A DNA stretch of 64,000 nucleotides, from the NCBI RefSeq assembly GCF_042453785.1, contig NC_091674.1:29213501-29277500 (forward strand). Direction: 5' to 3'. Positions 22,697 through 33,600 of the stretch are shown piece by piece. The notes beneath the pieces are model-generated. The model did not search any database. It saw only the letters and a list, made by a program, of their open reading frames with translations, and was not told the DNA's origin. Every line of letters starts with the position of its first letter. The first letter of the stretch is position 1. Position numbers and translations under genes: made by a program. This DNA comes from Malus domestica (taxonomy: Eukaryota; Streptophyta; Magnoliopsida; Rosales; Rosaceae).

Positions 22697-24670
22697 ATGA
22701 GTGATTCGCGGCCATTTGTCTCTCTCGTTCAATTGGTGTCATCGATTTTGACACCTGCTGAGAGAGTTGAGGATTTGCACCCTGATATCGTATCAACCGC
22801 GCGATTCAGTAAGGATTTTCATCCTTATTTGATGGCTACAAAGTTGGAGAGTCCTGTTAAGGCCCAGATGGCTGTGACACTGCTGAATGGCGACTGCCTT
22901 GAGAGGGCGAGAGGCAGTCTTGCTCGGAGGAGGCGTGTCTTTGTGCAGACTGAGACTGGGTGTGTTTTGGGAATGGAGTTGGAAAGGGGTGACAATGCCC
23001 ACACGGTTAAAAGGAGGTTGCAGCTTGCCCTCAATGTACCTACGGACCAGAGCTCTTTGACCTTTGGGGATCGTATATTGAACAATGATCTTAGTGCCAT
23101 TGGCAATCGTTCAACGCTACTACTTGCTAGGAATGTCATGAACAGAAGCTCGTCAACTCCTTGTCTGTCACCTACTGGGCAAAATCTGCAGAGGGATCAG
23201 AGTGAGTCTATTGAGGTTTTGGGGTGTCCAAATAATTTTGCGAGAATTGATGAACTGGTTAAGGAGATTGTGGTTGCTATCAAGAAGGGTGTTGATCCGA
23301 TCCCCGTGCATAGTGGGCTTGGTGGTGCCTACTACTTCAGGAACATCATGGGCGAGAGTGTTGCCATCGTGAAGCCAACAGATGAGGAGCCATTTGCACC
23401 GAACAACCCTAAAGGCTTTGTAGGCAAGGCACTCGGGCAGCCTGGCCTGAAGCGTTCAGTGCGAGTTGGGGAAACGGGGTTTCGAGAAGTTGCTGCCTAC
23501 CTTCTGGATTATGATCACTTTGCTAATGTGCCTCCAACTGTTCTTGTGAAGGCTGCACATCAAATCTTCAATGTTAATTATGGCGTCAATGGAGATAAGA
23601 TTCAGAAGAAGAAAAGGGTTAGCAAGATTGCGTCTCTGCAGGTCTTCATCCCTCATGACTTTGATGCCAGTGACTACGGAACTTCAAGCTTTCCCGTATC
23701 AGCCGTTCATAGAATAGGCATTTTAGACATTAGGATCTTTAACACTGACAGGCATGCTGGGAACCTTCTGGTTAAAAAGCTTGATGGGGAGTTTGGTAAA
23801 GTGGAGCTCATTCCAATTGACCACGGACTTTGCTTGCCGGAGCACTTGGAAGATCCATATTTTGAGTGGATTCATTGGCCTCAGGCATCAATTCCTTTCT
23901 CTGAGGATGAGCTTGAGTATATACGTAATCTTAATCCAATTTGTGACTCCGAGATGCTGAAAATGGAGCTGCCCATGATCCGAGAGGCATGCCTTAGAGT
24001 TCTGGTCCTGTGCACAATATTTCTCAAGGAAGCTGCTGCTTTTGGACTCTGCCTTGCTGAGATTGGTGAGATGATGAGTAGGGAGTTTGGAGGACAAGAG
24101 GAGAAACCAAGCAAACTTGAAGCTGTATGCCTCGAGGCCAGGAAGATCATAGCAGATTTGAACTTGTCAACCTTTGAGGCGGAAGAAGGAAATGAAGAGT
24201 TTCTGTTTGATATAGATTGTGAGAATGCTGGGATTCTTGATCCTTCAGACGTTATGTCACGTCACTTCTTTGATCAGGTTTCATATCCTTTTGGGTCTAG
24301 AGGCGCTGATGGTCGAAACTTGCTGTCCAAGCTAGATGAGTGTTTGGAAGAGGATGAAGTTGGGGCAGACGGAATCACTATCCAGCCAAATTTGTATCAA
24401 ACTGCTTCAAAATTGCCCCTTCCTCCGAAAAGAATAGATGTGGATGGGAGAAGCCGGCTCCAGCGAGCTGCAACCATATCCGGAATCAGAAGAAGTGCAA
24501 ATGATCAGTTACCAACCTCACCATGCTTCGTGAAGGTTGCTGACATGAGTGAGGAGGAATGGATTCTGTTCCTTGAAAAGTTCAGGGAGCTTCTTTACCC
24601 CGCCTTTGGCAACCAAAGGTCTGCAACCCTCAGACAGAGACAGAGACTTGGAACATCTTGCAGATTTTAA
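22697..24670 (+). CDS. PI4KG: Type II phosphatidylinositol 4-kinase gamma with ubiquitin-like domain
   Basis: Intronless coding region of 657 residues. Residues about 81-146 form a ubiquitin-like fold (VFVQTETGCVLG to STLLLAR). Residues about 205-470 form the PI3/4-kinase domain: nucleotide-binding strand with VAIVKPTDEEPFAPNNP (Lys226), catalytic loop FNTDRHAGNLLV (Asp351, Asn356), and metal-binding IPIDHGLCLPE (Asp375). The end, RQRLGTSCRF, matches what I recall for Arabidopsis PI4K-gamma 5/6/7. Family members of this group have one ubiquitin-like domain, and some are reported to act as protein kinases rather than lipid kinases. Start: the first ATG (22697) gives 45 extra residues. The ATG at 22832 (MATKLESPVKAQMAV) aligns with the start I recall for the family and may be the true one. 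The leader has an intron and a tiny upstream ORF. Confidence 0.9.
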   Translation: MSDSRPFVSLVQLVSSILTPAERVEDLHPDIVSTARFSKDFHPYLMATKLESPVKAQMAVTLLNGDCLERARGSLARRRRVFVQTETGCVLGMELERGDNAHTVKRRLQLALNVPTDQSSLTFGDRILNNDLSAIGNRSTLLLARNVMNRSSSTPCLSPTGQNLQRDQSESIEVLGCPNNFARIDELVKEIVVAIKKGVDPIPVHSGLGGAYYFRNIMGESVAIVKPTDEEPFAPNNPKGFVGKALGQPGLKRSVRVGETGFREVAAYLLDYDHFANVPPTVLVKAAHQIFNVNYGVNGDKIQKKKRVSKIASLQVFIPHDFDASDYGTSSFPVSAVHRIGILDIRIFNTDRHAGNLLVKKLDGEFGKVELIPIDHGLCLPEHLEDPYFEWIHWPQASIPFSEDELEYIRNLNPICDSEMLKMELPMIREACLRVLVLCTIFLKEAAAFGLCLAEIGEMMSREFGGQEEKPSKLEAVCLEARKIIADLNLSTFEAEEGNEEFLFDIDCENAGILDPSDVMSRHFFDQVSYPFGSRGADGRNLLSKLDECLEEDEVGADGITIQPNLYQTASKLPLPPKRIDVDGRSRLQRAATISGIRRSANDQLPTSPCFVKVADMSEEEWILFLEKFRELLYPAFGNQRSATLRQRQRLGTSCRF

Positions 24671-25499
24671 CCTAATTCGACTACTAGTTTGACATAGAAG
24701 CGCGGAACCGCAGAGTACAAGCAGCCATCAGTTTTTGTTGGGGGATTTGGGGATTCTCTAATTTCTGCAGCAACCAAGAACATCGTCATCAGCGGTATAA
24801 GCAGTCTTCAGTACAGTTATGTAGATAGTTTTAGAATCAAGAGGGATCCGGGATCAGCTCGAGTGCAGGAATAAAGATCACAAATCGGTCTTCTTCGTTT
24901 TCTGTTTCATGCTTGTAGTTTCCTTTCAGTTGTAGAAAACTAGAGAAAGTACAGATAGAAATGGGAAAAAGCAAATACAGTATGGTTTTTATATATATAT
25001 ATTGCTAGTAGTTTCTTTAAATTGATCAGAGTAGTGTGTCCAACTCCTTACCCTTGAGTTAAATACGGGATGAATCTCGATATGCTAGATTTCCTTGAAT
25101 GCCAAGACTCTTGGAAAACAAAAGATTTCGGGTAAATTAGTTAACTTCTGTTTCAAGTAACACATTTGTTTCATCAAAAGCCATTCTTTGGATGCTCCGA
25201 GAGTGTATAAAAGCAGATGTCCCAATTAATTAACCACGACAGGCAAGTCTGTGGCAAAAGATGTCACACATATGCACTTGACGTGTGACGTCCTTTGTCA
25301 TATGCAAAAGACATGATTAATTAACCATGACAGTCAAATATGTTTGATTAATCACAAGTTGATTTCGATAACTTCCCATTTGGCTATTTGTCAAAAATCC
25401 ATCATTTGCCCCCTACCCCCCAAATACAGTACTTTTGTCCTTTCTGTTGGTATTTAAGTTCTTGTTTTAGCTTGCTTATATTTAGAGAGATTATATTCA

Positions 25500-25640
25500 C
25501 ACACCTCAAATTAATTCTCTCACATATTTTTTATTTTTTAATATTTTCTACACACCACTAACACTTGATAGAAAAATATTAAAAAATTAAAAAGATGTGG
25601 GAGAAGTAATTTATGTGTGTGAATATAATCTTTCATATTT
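25500..25640. repeat. Short foldback, probable MITE
   Basis: agagattatattcacacacctcaaattaattctctcacat pairs with the inverted right arm atgtgggagaagtaatttatgtgtgtgaatataatctttc, separated by about 60 bases. Target duplication not established. Confidence 0.5.
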
Positions 25641-25737
25641 ATTACTCGATTCTATCATATAGAAGCCAAACATAGTAAATAATAGGTTGCAGCATTGTGA
25701 GGCTAAGTTCACACCGTTCCTTTAGTGTAGATAACGA

Positions 25738-25880
25738 TATTATCTATACTAAGGGGGAGGGGCTGAGCTAAGCATCACAATTAGCTAACAATAATGTAGT
25801 TCAAATTTACATTTGGAGAAAATCGAACTTAACACCTCTCACTATTACAGGTGAAGAGGAATACTACTAGACTATAATAA
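25738..25880 (-). mobile_element. tRNA-derived SINE (tail-to-tail partner)
   Basis: Read on the minus strand: box-A-like tagtctagtagtattcc, then box-B-like gttaagttcgattttctcc, then a body ending gctcagcccctcccccttag and tatagataatatcg. I recall this body and end as a common Rosaceae SINE type. A partial plus-strand copy (about 25690-25736) abuts its 3' end, so the two tails form an 83-base palindrome (25696-25778). Confidence 0.6.
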
Positions 25881-26339
25881 ATAATAGTTTATTAGTTAAT
25901 AAAATAACAAATGAAAAGAAAAACCCTTAAAAAAATATATATTTAGAAGGAGGGAGAATTAACCTTCAAAGCAAGAATGTTCTTAACTAACTGAATTTCA
26001 AATTTACAAGCCCTTGTAAATGAGAATAAAGAACATGATTTGGGTGGCTTGAGAAATTTGAACAAATATATAAAACAAAATATATAGCTTTGAACATTAA
26101 TTCTATATTTCCAAACTTGCTTCTCTGTCAAAAATGCTTACATAACCGGAAATTGTAGCCTTAAAAGTAAAATAAATAAACAAACCAACAAAATCCACGA
26201 AGACAAAACACACTCTGTGTGGAAAACCTAGCTAAAACAAGAAACAGTGAAGAGTAAGACAAAACTTTGTGCCCTAAAACTAACTCTAAATTCAAGCCGC
26301 CGGCGGCCACTTCACCAGTGCTCTGCAGATCTTCGATCC

Positions 26340-27086
26340 TTAGTTATTCTTAGGTGGATGAGGTTTTGGGACATGGTAGTCAGCATCGAAAGGTATAAAC
26401 CCTGGTATTTTAACCTTCACACGACCACTACTACTTGCACTTCTCAATCTACGTTCCCCATTGCTTTTCAACACTTTCACTTTCACCATTCCCAGATTCC
26501 TTTCTGGCATCATTTTCCTCCCCCCAATTCTTGTATCTTCAGCTTCTTCCACAGCAGCGGGAACGCCGTCATGAATTTCCTGAAAACGTAGTAGTTTTTC
26601 TTGGAATTGTAAAGATCTGTGTTTAAAGTGATGCTTAAGGGAAGTGATTTTTTTACATTTTTCACCTGCAAATCATGCTTATTTATGGTTTTTGAATTGA
26701 TAATCAAATGACAGAAAATAAACAGGAGTATGCATAAGAATAAACGGATTGGTGAAAATCATTTCCCATCTGTATAATAGCTAGTGTACCCTTTCAACAT
26801 CGACGAGGCTTCTTCTCAGCACTACTAAATGACCAGTTTCATCAGCAGCCAGCACTACTTTGTTCATAGCTACATGAAGTATACAGAAAAATCGATTAAT
26901 AAGGAGATAAGCATATAAGAAAATAAAATCGATTACGCATACACAGAGATTATCTCTAACTACTTTGAGAAAACCTACTTAATTATCAAGTCAAGAAATA
27001 TTACCTCCGTGTGTATGAGCTGTAGATTGTATTAGATGTAGCAAAATGAAGACAGGAACAAAGGTAATCAGCTTGAAAGACGCCAT
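26340..27086 (-). CDS. RGF/GLV/CLEL-type secreted peptide precursor
   Basis: Three exons in phase: 27005-27086, 26790-26869, 26340-26579, encoding 133 residues. Residues 1-24 (MASFKLITFVPVFILLHLIQ...) are a clear signal peptide. The variable middle is basic. The last 13 residues are DYHVPKPHPPKNN, directly before the stop, matching the Asp-Tyr...Pro-Pro-x-(His/Asn)-Asn pattern of root meristem growth factor/GOLVEN peptides. In that family Tyr of the DY pair is sulfated by TPST, a proline is hydroxylated, and the cut peptide is sensed by RGFR receptor kinases in root meristem and gravitropic signalling. Length and three-exon structure fit the family. A TATA-like run is at about 27199-27209. 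Which family member it is cannot be said. A CLE peptide is excluded by the terminal motif. Confidence 0.72.
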
Positions 27087-28969
27087 TTCTGAGTTCCTTT
27101 CTTCTTTGGTATGTATATATGTAATGTGTATGTTTTTCTAACTTCGAAAGCTATCAAAAGACAGGAACCCTAGCTAGTGAAAGGGAAGAAGATCTTCATA
27201 TATATATAAAGATCAAACCGTCAAAGTAGCAAAGCTACGGCTAGTACTAGTCAACACTTTGCCTTTCTTTTCTCCATCTGTCGTAGTATTAAAATATGAT
27301 TACGGAGTTTTTGGCAGAGGTACAGTTACCTGGGAAAAAGGATCGATGAAGAGAAAACAAAAGTAACAGAAAACAAAGCACTGTTCAAAGTTTTGGTTAA
27401 TGTAAAAGTTGACACAATGGTTTTTGCGAGGGTTGGCAACTTGGCAATATATATTTCTGCAATTTTATATGAGAAGAGTTAACAGTATTTGTTAGGAAAA
27501 GCGCTGTGAGCGCGTGGAATGGAAGATACGGTGTTCAGCGCCTGTCTGCCGCCGTGCATGCAACGAGGAGGCTTCTTTTCGTGGCCAAGGTTGGCCGCAT
27601 ACAACTTAACCCTAGGGTTTCGGGCTTTATAGTAATTTTATTTAGTTGTCGACTCTCCTCCCCATATAAACATGTCAGTCTCTCCTGGGGCAAATTAAAC
27701 TAAACATGCAGGGTAAAAATTAAGGTGGAGTTTGAGAAGGAAGCACATGCTCCTCATTTGACCAAGTTGGTGTTTTGGTAATTTTCGAAGTGTGAAGAGA
27801 GGAAGATTTATGTAATTATATGTATAGTAAATTGGGTTATTAGATTTTTTCAGAAGGCTGCTTGAGAATGTCCACATGTGAGATTTTACTGATTTTATAA
27901 GGCTCCCCACCCCAAAAGTGGAGTCATCAACGGTGAAAAAAGGGGTTCAAACTTCAAACACCATTGTATGCATGAGAGTGAAAATTTTGTACATTCCCAT
28001 CGATTTAGAAATTTGAGATATGTAACAGACGGTGAATCAGTTAATGGACTTAACATTCATCAAACTTACGTACTAAGAGGATGTATTTATATTATCTTCG
28101 TTCTTAAACGACTACATGAACAAAGAGAACGACGAAATACAAACCTGTGACGCATGAGTTATTTGGATAAAGAAATCATGTCGATCTTGTCTTTAATAAC
28201 TTATTGAAATACTAATTTCTAGTGAGCATTCTTCTTGGTTTTGGTTGAAGAATTGTACCCGGATGTACGGTAAAAGAGCTAGCTTAATAAAGGGATTCTA
28301 AATGTATGTGGATATGATAAAGTTTAGACTACAAATTTCAAAATGCAGACAGCTTTTGGTTTGCGGGTTTGGCGTTCAAACATGGGGATTCAAATATAAA
28401 GGAAAGTTGGGTTGCCTTTATAAGACATGGTCACGTGCAACCTACCTTGCCATGCATATATGTGTGTGTGTGTGCGTGTGTCACATTTCAAAGAAACAAT
28501 TGTGTATCATGCATCATTGAGATTCTAATATGCAGCTCAGTAACTCATAAAATGCCCCAATAGGAAACATAACCAGCCATTTTATGCAGATTGTTCCTAC
28601 CTACGGAGAGAGCTTCAGTTTAAATGGTGGGCGCCATCCACTTATGTTTGTGATACTTATTTATATCGTGTGTCGTGTTCGTGTAGATCCACTTGTTGAT
28701 TAATACGTATGTCAATATAAAACAACAGTTAATACTATTCATTGCAAAAACGAGAAAGGAGAAAATTATCGTTTTATTAAGATAATATTATGCGATGAGC
28801 AACGTTCATGTTTCATTCGTATATCATGTACTCATCGAATCATGTATTGGTACAAATTTTGAGTAGTGAAAATGTGTTAGCATCTGGATCTTGCAACCCC
28901 TCTTATCATTTAAATATACCACCTCATGTGTCTATATACTGGATAAACACAAATTTCAAAATTTAGTGC

Positions 28970-29185
28970 TTGTTTGGAAGAATTTTTAAAATAACTCAAA
29001 ATGTTTTTGGTGAAATTGATTTTGGTTTCCAAAAGCTCCATATATGTGTTTTTTGCAGGAAGTACTTCAAGTATTTTTCTATGATCTACTTGGACTTTTA
29101 CCAATGATTAATTTCAAAAACATTTTCATCAAAAGTGTTTTCAATCATTTTAAATGCATTTTCAAATGAGCCTTTAAACTCATCT
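28970..29185. mobile_element. Degenerate Tourist-like repeat
   Basis: Left tgcttgtttggaagaattttt and right cattttcaaatgagcc resemble the ends of the small element at 48117-48229 (gggcttgttt, aaacaagccc), with TTA/TTTA next to each end. The copy is diverged, so the class is tentative. Confidence 0.35.
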
Positions 29186-29587
29186 AATTATAATAAGTAG
29201 GTTGATGAACATTACCAGCACTTGAGTACAGTGAGCAAAAACGCACCATTTTAGAAAAGCCCAAAAGTCGAAGAGAAGAGCCAAAGATTGTCCAATCTAT
29301 TTCACATTTATCGATCATTGATGTTGGCGAGATTAAGATGCTATGAAATCCAAAGATTAGCGGAAGAGGGAGAGGAGCACCATTAGATGATTATCCAGTT
29401 ACAGGTGAAGGTGGGATTAGAGCACTATCAGTCACCGGTGAAGCAAGATGGGGATGGAGAGATGGGAGGGAGGAGGAGGCGATGTGGGAGGCTAGAAAAC
29501 TTAAAGAGTCGGGTTTGATTAGTTTCTTAAAATTTTACTAACGAAGAGATACATATTTATTTTATAAATTTATTTGGGGTGATTATC

Positions 29588-29808
29588 AGAACCGGATCTC
29601 CTCAAGACTCAAAGGAACTAAGTCCAAGGATCAAATAATCCGGATCATTGAAATTTGATCTAATTGCTATAATTATTATAACTTTTAGATGGGCCTTCTG
29701 TTTATAGTCGTTTGATCAAATTTCAATGGCCCGTTTGATCAAATTTCAATGGCCCATGTCATTTGATCCTTAGACTTAGATTTTTGAGTCCAAAGGAGAT
29801 CCGGTTCC
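29588..29808. mobile_element. Foldback MITE, Mutator-like, 9-bp target duplication
   Basis: A 221-bp element. The left end AGAACCGGATCTCC pairs with the right end GGAGATCCGGTTCC, and the pairing continues inward (gactcaaaggaactaagtcc against cttagacttagatttttgagtc). GTGATTATC flanks both ends (29579-29587 and 29809-29817). Inside, a 21-base stretch starting cgtttgatcaaatttcaatg is repeated in tandem. Noncoding. Confidence 0.82.
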
Positions 29809-30220
29809 GTGATTATCTACCTCAACTGTCACTACTCACTATACATTCTTTAATTGATGTGGCTATCCACTTCATCTTCCACGTAAGGTATGAAATTGTG
29901 GTATGTTTTGATGGTAAGAAATAAGAATAATATTATTCTAAAAACAAAGTGAACGCATGTGAATGTGAAGAAATTAGTTCACCTCATTCAGATTTAATTA
30001 AATTAAGAAAAATTTCTCAAAAAAAATTAAAAGTTCGATATCTGCAATGAGTTTTAGTAAAATATCTGTAGTGAATCAGTAAATATCGCTGATATTCATT
30101 GATTTTCCTATATCTTGCCAATATAAATTGAAGTTTGCATTTCACCTCCCATTTCCATATCGATCATTGATTTTTCAAATATTTCAACTGAAATATCGAC
30201 AATTTCGTGGATATTTTAAA

Positions 30221-30374
30221 AGGAAAACTAATGAAAATGTCTTGAAAGCTTTGAGTTTTAACGATAAGGACAAAATAAAGGGTAAAATGAATAGTACAAA
30301 GTTTGACTTTTTAGTATAAAAATATGATTTTTCGTTAAAATGAACAGTATCGTGGACTTTTCGTTAAAACTCTC
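30221..30374 (+). mobile_element. 154-bp MITE, family A (copy 4), upstream of WDHD1
   Basis: AGGAAAACTAATGAAAATG to TTTTCGTTAAAACTCTC, with TATTTTAAA on both sides (30212-30220 and 30375-30383). It lies about 290 bases upstream of the WDHD1 ATG, just outside the E2F boxes. Confidence 0.8.
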
Positions 30375-30525
30375 TATTTTAAACGGGTCACAACAAAAAC
30401 ATATACCAATATTTACTGGTGGGCCCGTCACTCTTAGTAAGATCCAACTACATGATTATCGAATTTCTACAAACTTTCTAGAGCCCATGAGTAAAGCCCA
30501 AAACCAGCAAAAATCTTGAACCTTA

Positions 30526-30560
30526 CCCGCCAAACCTAAACCCCCATTTTCCCGCCAAAA
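30526..30560 (+). promoter_or_regulatory. Two E2F-type boxes in the WDHD1 promoter
   Basis: CCCGCCAAA at 30526-30534 and TTTTCCCGCCAAAA at 30547-30560 match the E2F/DP consensus TTTCCCGC or its complement. They lie 105-140 bases upstream of the ATG of a DNA-replication gene. Plant S-phase genes commonly carry such boxes, so cell-cycle (G1/S) control is a reasonable inference. Confidence 0.65.
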
Positions 30561-30664
30561 CCCACGTTGCCTCTCTTTCTCTCTCAATTAAATCAAACAA
30601 CAAAGAAATCTGGAAAATCCAACAAAACCCAAATCCAAGTTTCCGTCGATCCGCACGCAGAGCC

Positions 30665-33600
30665 ATGAAGATCCGAACTTTGAAGCTCCGAGAGGCCCAC
30701 AAGCCCACGAGCAGCGGCGGGGGGCCGTCGTACTGCTCGGTGCTGTGGGACCAGCAGGCCTACCACGTCGTGACGGCCTCCTCCTCCGACCCCACAATCG
30801 CCATCCACGACTCTCTTATCCTGTCCAGCCCTCCCAAGCTCCTCCGCCACCACCGCGACGGCGTCACGGCTCTCGCTCTCAGCCCCAACTCCACCTGCCT
30901 CGCCTCCGGCTCCGTCGACCACTCCGTCAAGCTCTACAAGTTTCCAGGTCCATATCTCCCAACCATTTCTCGTGTTTTTTGGTTTTAGGGGTTTTTAGAA
31001 ACTGGGTTTTTCGATTTGTTTGAGTTTTTGTTTGAAATTAATATCAATAAGCAAAAATAAGATTTGGTAGATTCAATGTGAAATGCAGGAATTAAAAGGG
31101 GTTTTTGAATTCAAAGGCTCACTAGTTCTTGGATCCCTGAAAAAACTGAAAGCTTGGATTTTTTACTTCAGATGTTATAATTTTGAAGCGTTTATTGTTA
31201 CAAATTTCTCTGTGTAATTGCTCTCGGATGTTAATTTGTGATTAATTTTATAACTAAACTTGTTAGGTGGAGAATTTCAGACTAATATAACCCGATTCAC
31301 GCTGCCAATACGCACCCTGGCGTTTAACAAATCCGGGACACTGTTGGCAGCTGCTGGTGATGATGAAGGCATTAAGCTTATTAACACAATTGATGGTTCA
31401 ATTTCAAGAGTTCTTAAAGGACACAAAGGACCAGTGACAGGTTTAGGTTTCGATCCCCACAGTGAATATTTGGCCTCTATTGATTCAACTGGGGCTGTTA
31501 TATACTGGGAACTTTCATCTGGAACCACCTTGCATACCCTTAAAGGGGTAGCTCCTAACTCGGGTTTCGATCATTCCATCATGAATGTACTTAGCTGGAG
31601 TCCTGATGGAGACAAGTTAGCCGTGCCAGGGTTGAGAAATGATGTGGTGGTTTATGATAGAGACACAGCTGAAAAGCTGTTTTCGTTGAGAGGTGATCAC
31701 ACACAGCCTATTTGTTCCTTGGCTTGGTCACCTAACGGAAAATACATGGCTACTTCTGGTTTGGATAAGCAGGTTCTCATCTGGGATGTTGATCGGAAGC
31801 AGGACATTGACAGGCAGAACTTTAATGAAAGGATATGTTGCTTGGCGTGGAAGCCCATTGGCAATGCACTGGCTGTTATTGATTGTATGGGAAAGTATGG
31901 CGTGTGGGATTCAGTGACTCCTTCATCAATGAAGTCGCCCACTGAAGATGTTCCCAATCTACAATCTAAGAACAGCAATGGGCTGCTTTTGTTTGACGAA
32001 GAGGAGGGTCAGGAGCTTAGCACTTCTGGTAGTTTAAGTGATGTTGGTGAAGATAGTCTTGGGGAATCCAAACCACCTAGCAGGAAGAGGCCACACAAGC
32101 ACTCTGCATATGAGGATGATTTGGAAGAGGATGGTTTGGATGGCTTTAGGTTGATACCAAATGTTGAGTTGGAGTCCCGTAAAAAAGCGCGGCGTAAACA
32201 CAGTGAAAGTGTTGATAATGAGAATGAGGGAGTAAGCAGCAAAGTGACATCGATTAGATCGAAAATGCAGGTGGCATTCCAGCCTGGTGCTACTCCTTTG
32301 CAGCCTGGAAAAAGGCGCTTTCTGTGCTATAACATGCTTGGAGCCATAACTACAGTTGAACATGACGGATTCTCCCATATTGAGGTAACCTATGGCATAA
32401 GTAATCAAACTCTCACTATTATGTGATTGCTTTTGTTAGCCCGGAGTGCCTTTATATCGTACTTACATTTAAGTGTGTGTGATGCAGATAGATTTTCATG
32501 ATACAAGTCGCGGTCCAAGAGTTCCATCAATGAATGATTATTTTGGTTTCACAATGGCTTCACTTAATGAGAATGGAAGCGTTTTTGCAAATCCCTGCAA
32601 GGGAGAAAAGCACATGAGTACTCTCATGTATCGCCCATTCAGTACTTGGGCGAATAATAGTGAGGTTGGATCATTGCCTTTTAATATTATGCATTAATGC
32701 TATGTTCTGGGGTGGCGTGTATAATACATGTGCACTTTGAATATTTTAACTGCCTATGCATGATGAATATGAGAACTTTTGTATAATGCTGACTTTGATG
32801 TGTGATGCAAACCCAGTGGTCTATGCGATTGGAGGGGGAAGAAGTGAAGGTTGTGGCACTTGGCACATCTTGGGTGGCAGCAATTACGAGTCTTAACTTC
32901 CTTCGCATCTTCACTGAAAGTGGTTTGCAGGTATGCTGATATACTTCAAATCATATTTCTTTTGTAGGTTAATTAAGTTACTTTGGGGGAATGGGATTGT
33001 TAAGTTCTTTATGGCTGTCTCTTTCTTATGCTTGTCTAATGTTGACTTCTTTAGCATTGATCTCTCGACAAATTTAATACATTGTACACTAGGAACTGCT
33101 TTAGCAATAATCTTTCATATATTTAATGTAAAAGGGCCAGGAACTTGTTTGAGTGATTGAGTTTAACAATGTAACAATTAGTTAGTGCATCAAGCTTTTG
33201 ATTTTGAGTTACTCTAACTTGTTGACTATAGTGAGCTTAGTTTCTGGAGTTATCTGTTTTTCTGAATTCATTTCATTACAGAAACATGTTCTCTCCCTTG
33301 ATGGACCTGTCGTGACCGCATCAGGCTTCAAGGATGAACTTGCGATTGTCACTCATGCTTCCGGTTGTCTTCCTTCAAATGAACAGGTCTGATTTTCAAG
33401 TGATTATCGATACTATATTAGTGCGTTGATATGTAAGGTTTTAGAGCACTCATTATCTCATTCTATTTTATATGCTGAAATGAAATTGTTCATTTCTTCT
33501 GAAAAAATGCAGATGCTTGAATTTAGAGTACTCAACATAACTAATGCAAGCCAGCCTCTTAGAGGACGGCTGCCTTTGACTCCTGGTTCACATTTAACAT

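Larger units (their letters stand above)
24671..26339. other. Spacer between PI4K-gamma and the peptide gene
   Basis: About 24671-25010 is the probable 3'UTR of the kinase. Next comes AT-rich DNA with an inverted repeat around 25500-25640 (cacacacctcaaattaattctc against gagaagtaatttatgtgtgtg) and a tail-to-tail SINE pair (25690-25880). No gene is seen. The last 300 bases probably hold the 3'UTR of the minus-strand peptide gene. Confidence 0.55.
27087..30520. other. Intergenic region, peptide gene to WDHD1
   Basis: No gene is supported. Named items are the peptide-gene promoter (27087 to about 27300), a GT microsatellite (about 28460-28480), a degenerate repeat at about 28970-29185 whose tgcttgtttggaagaatttt start resembles the TAA-flanked element at 48117, a Mutator-like MITE (29588-29808) and a 154-bp MITE (30221-30374). 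Short open frames at 27506-27703 and 28302-28563 look random. Confidence 0.6.

Noticed and set aside
30588-30922. Minus-strand open frames opposite WDHD1 exon 1
   Set aside because: They are shadows of a GC-rich exon; the plus strand encodes a clear WD40 start.
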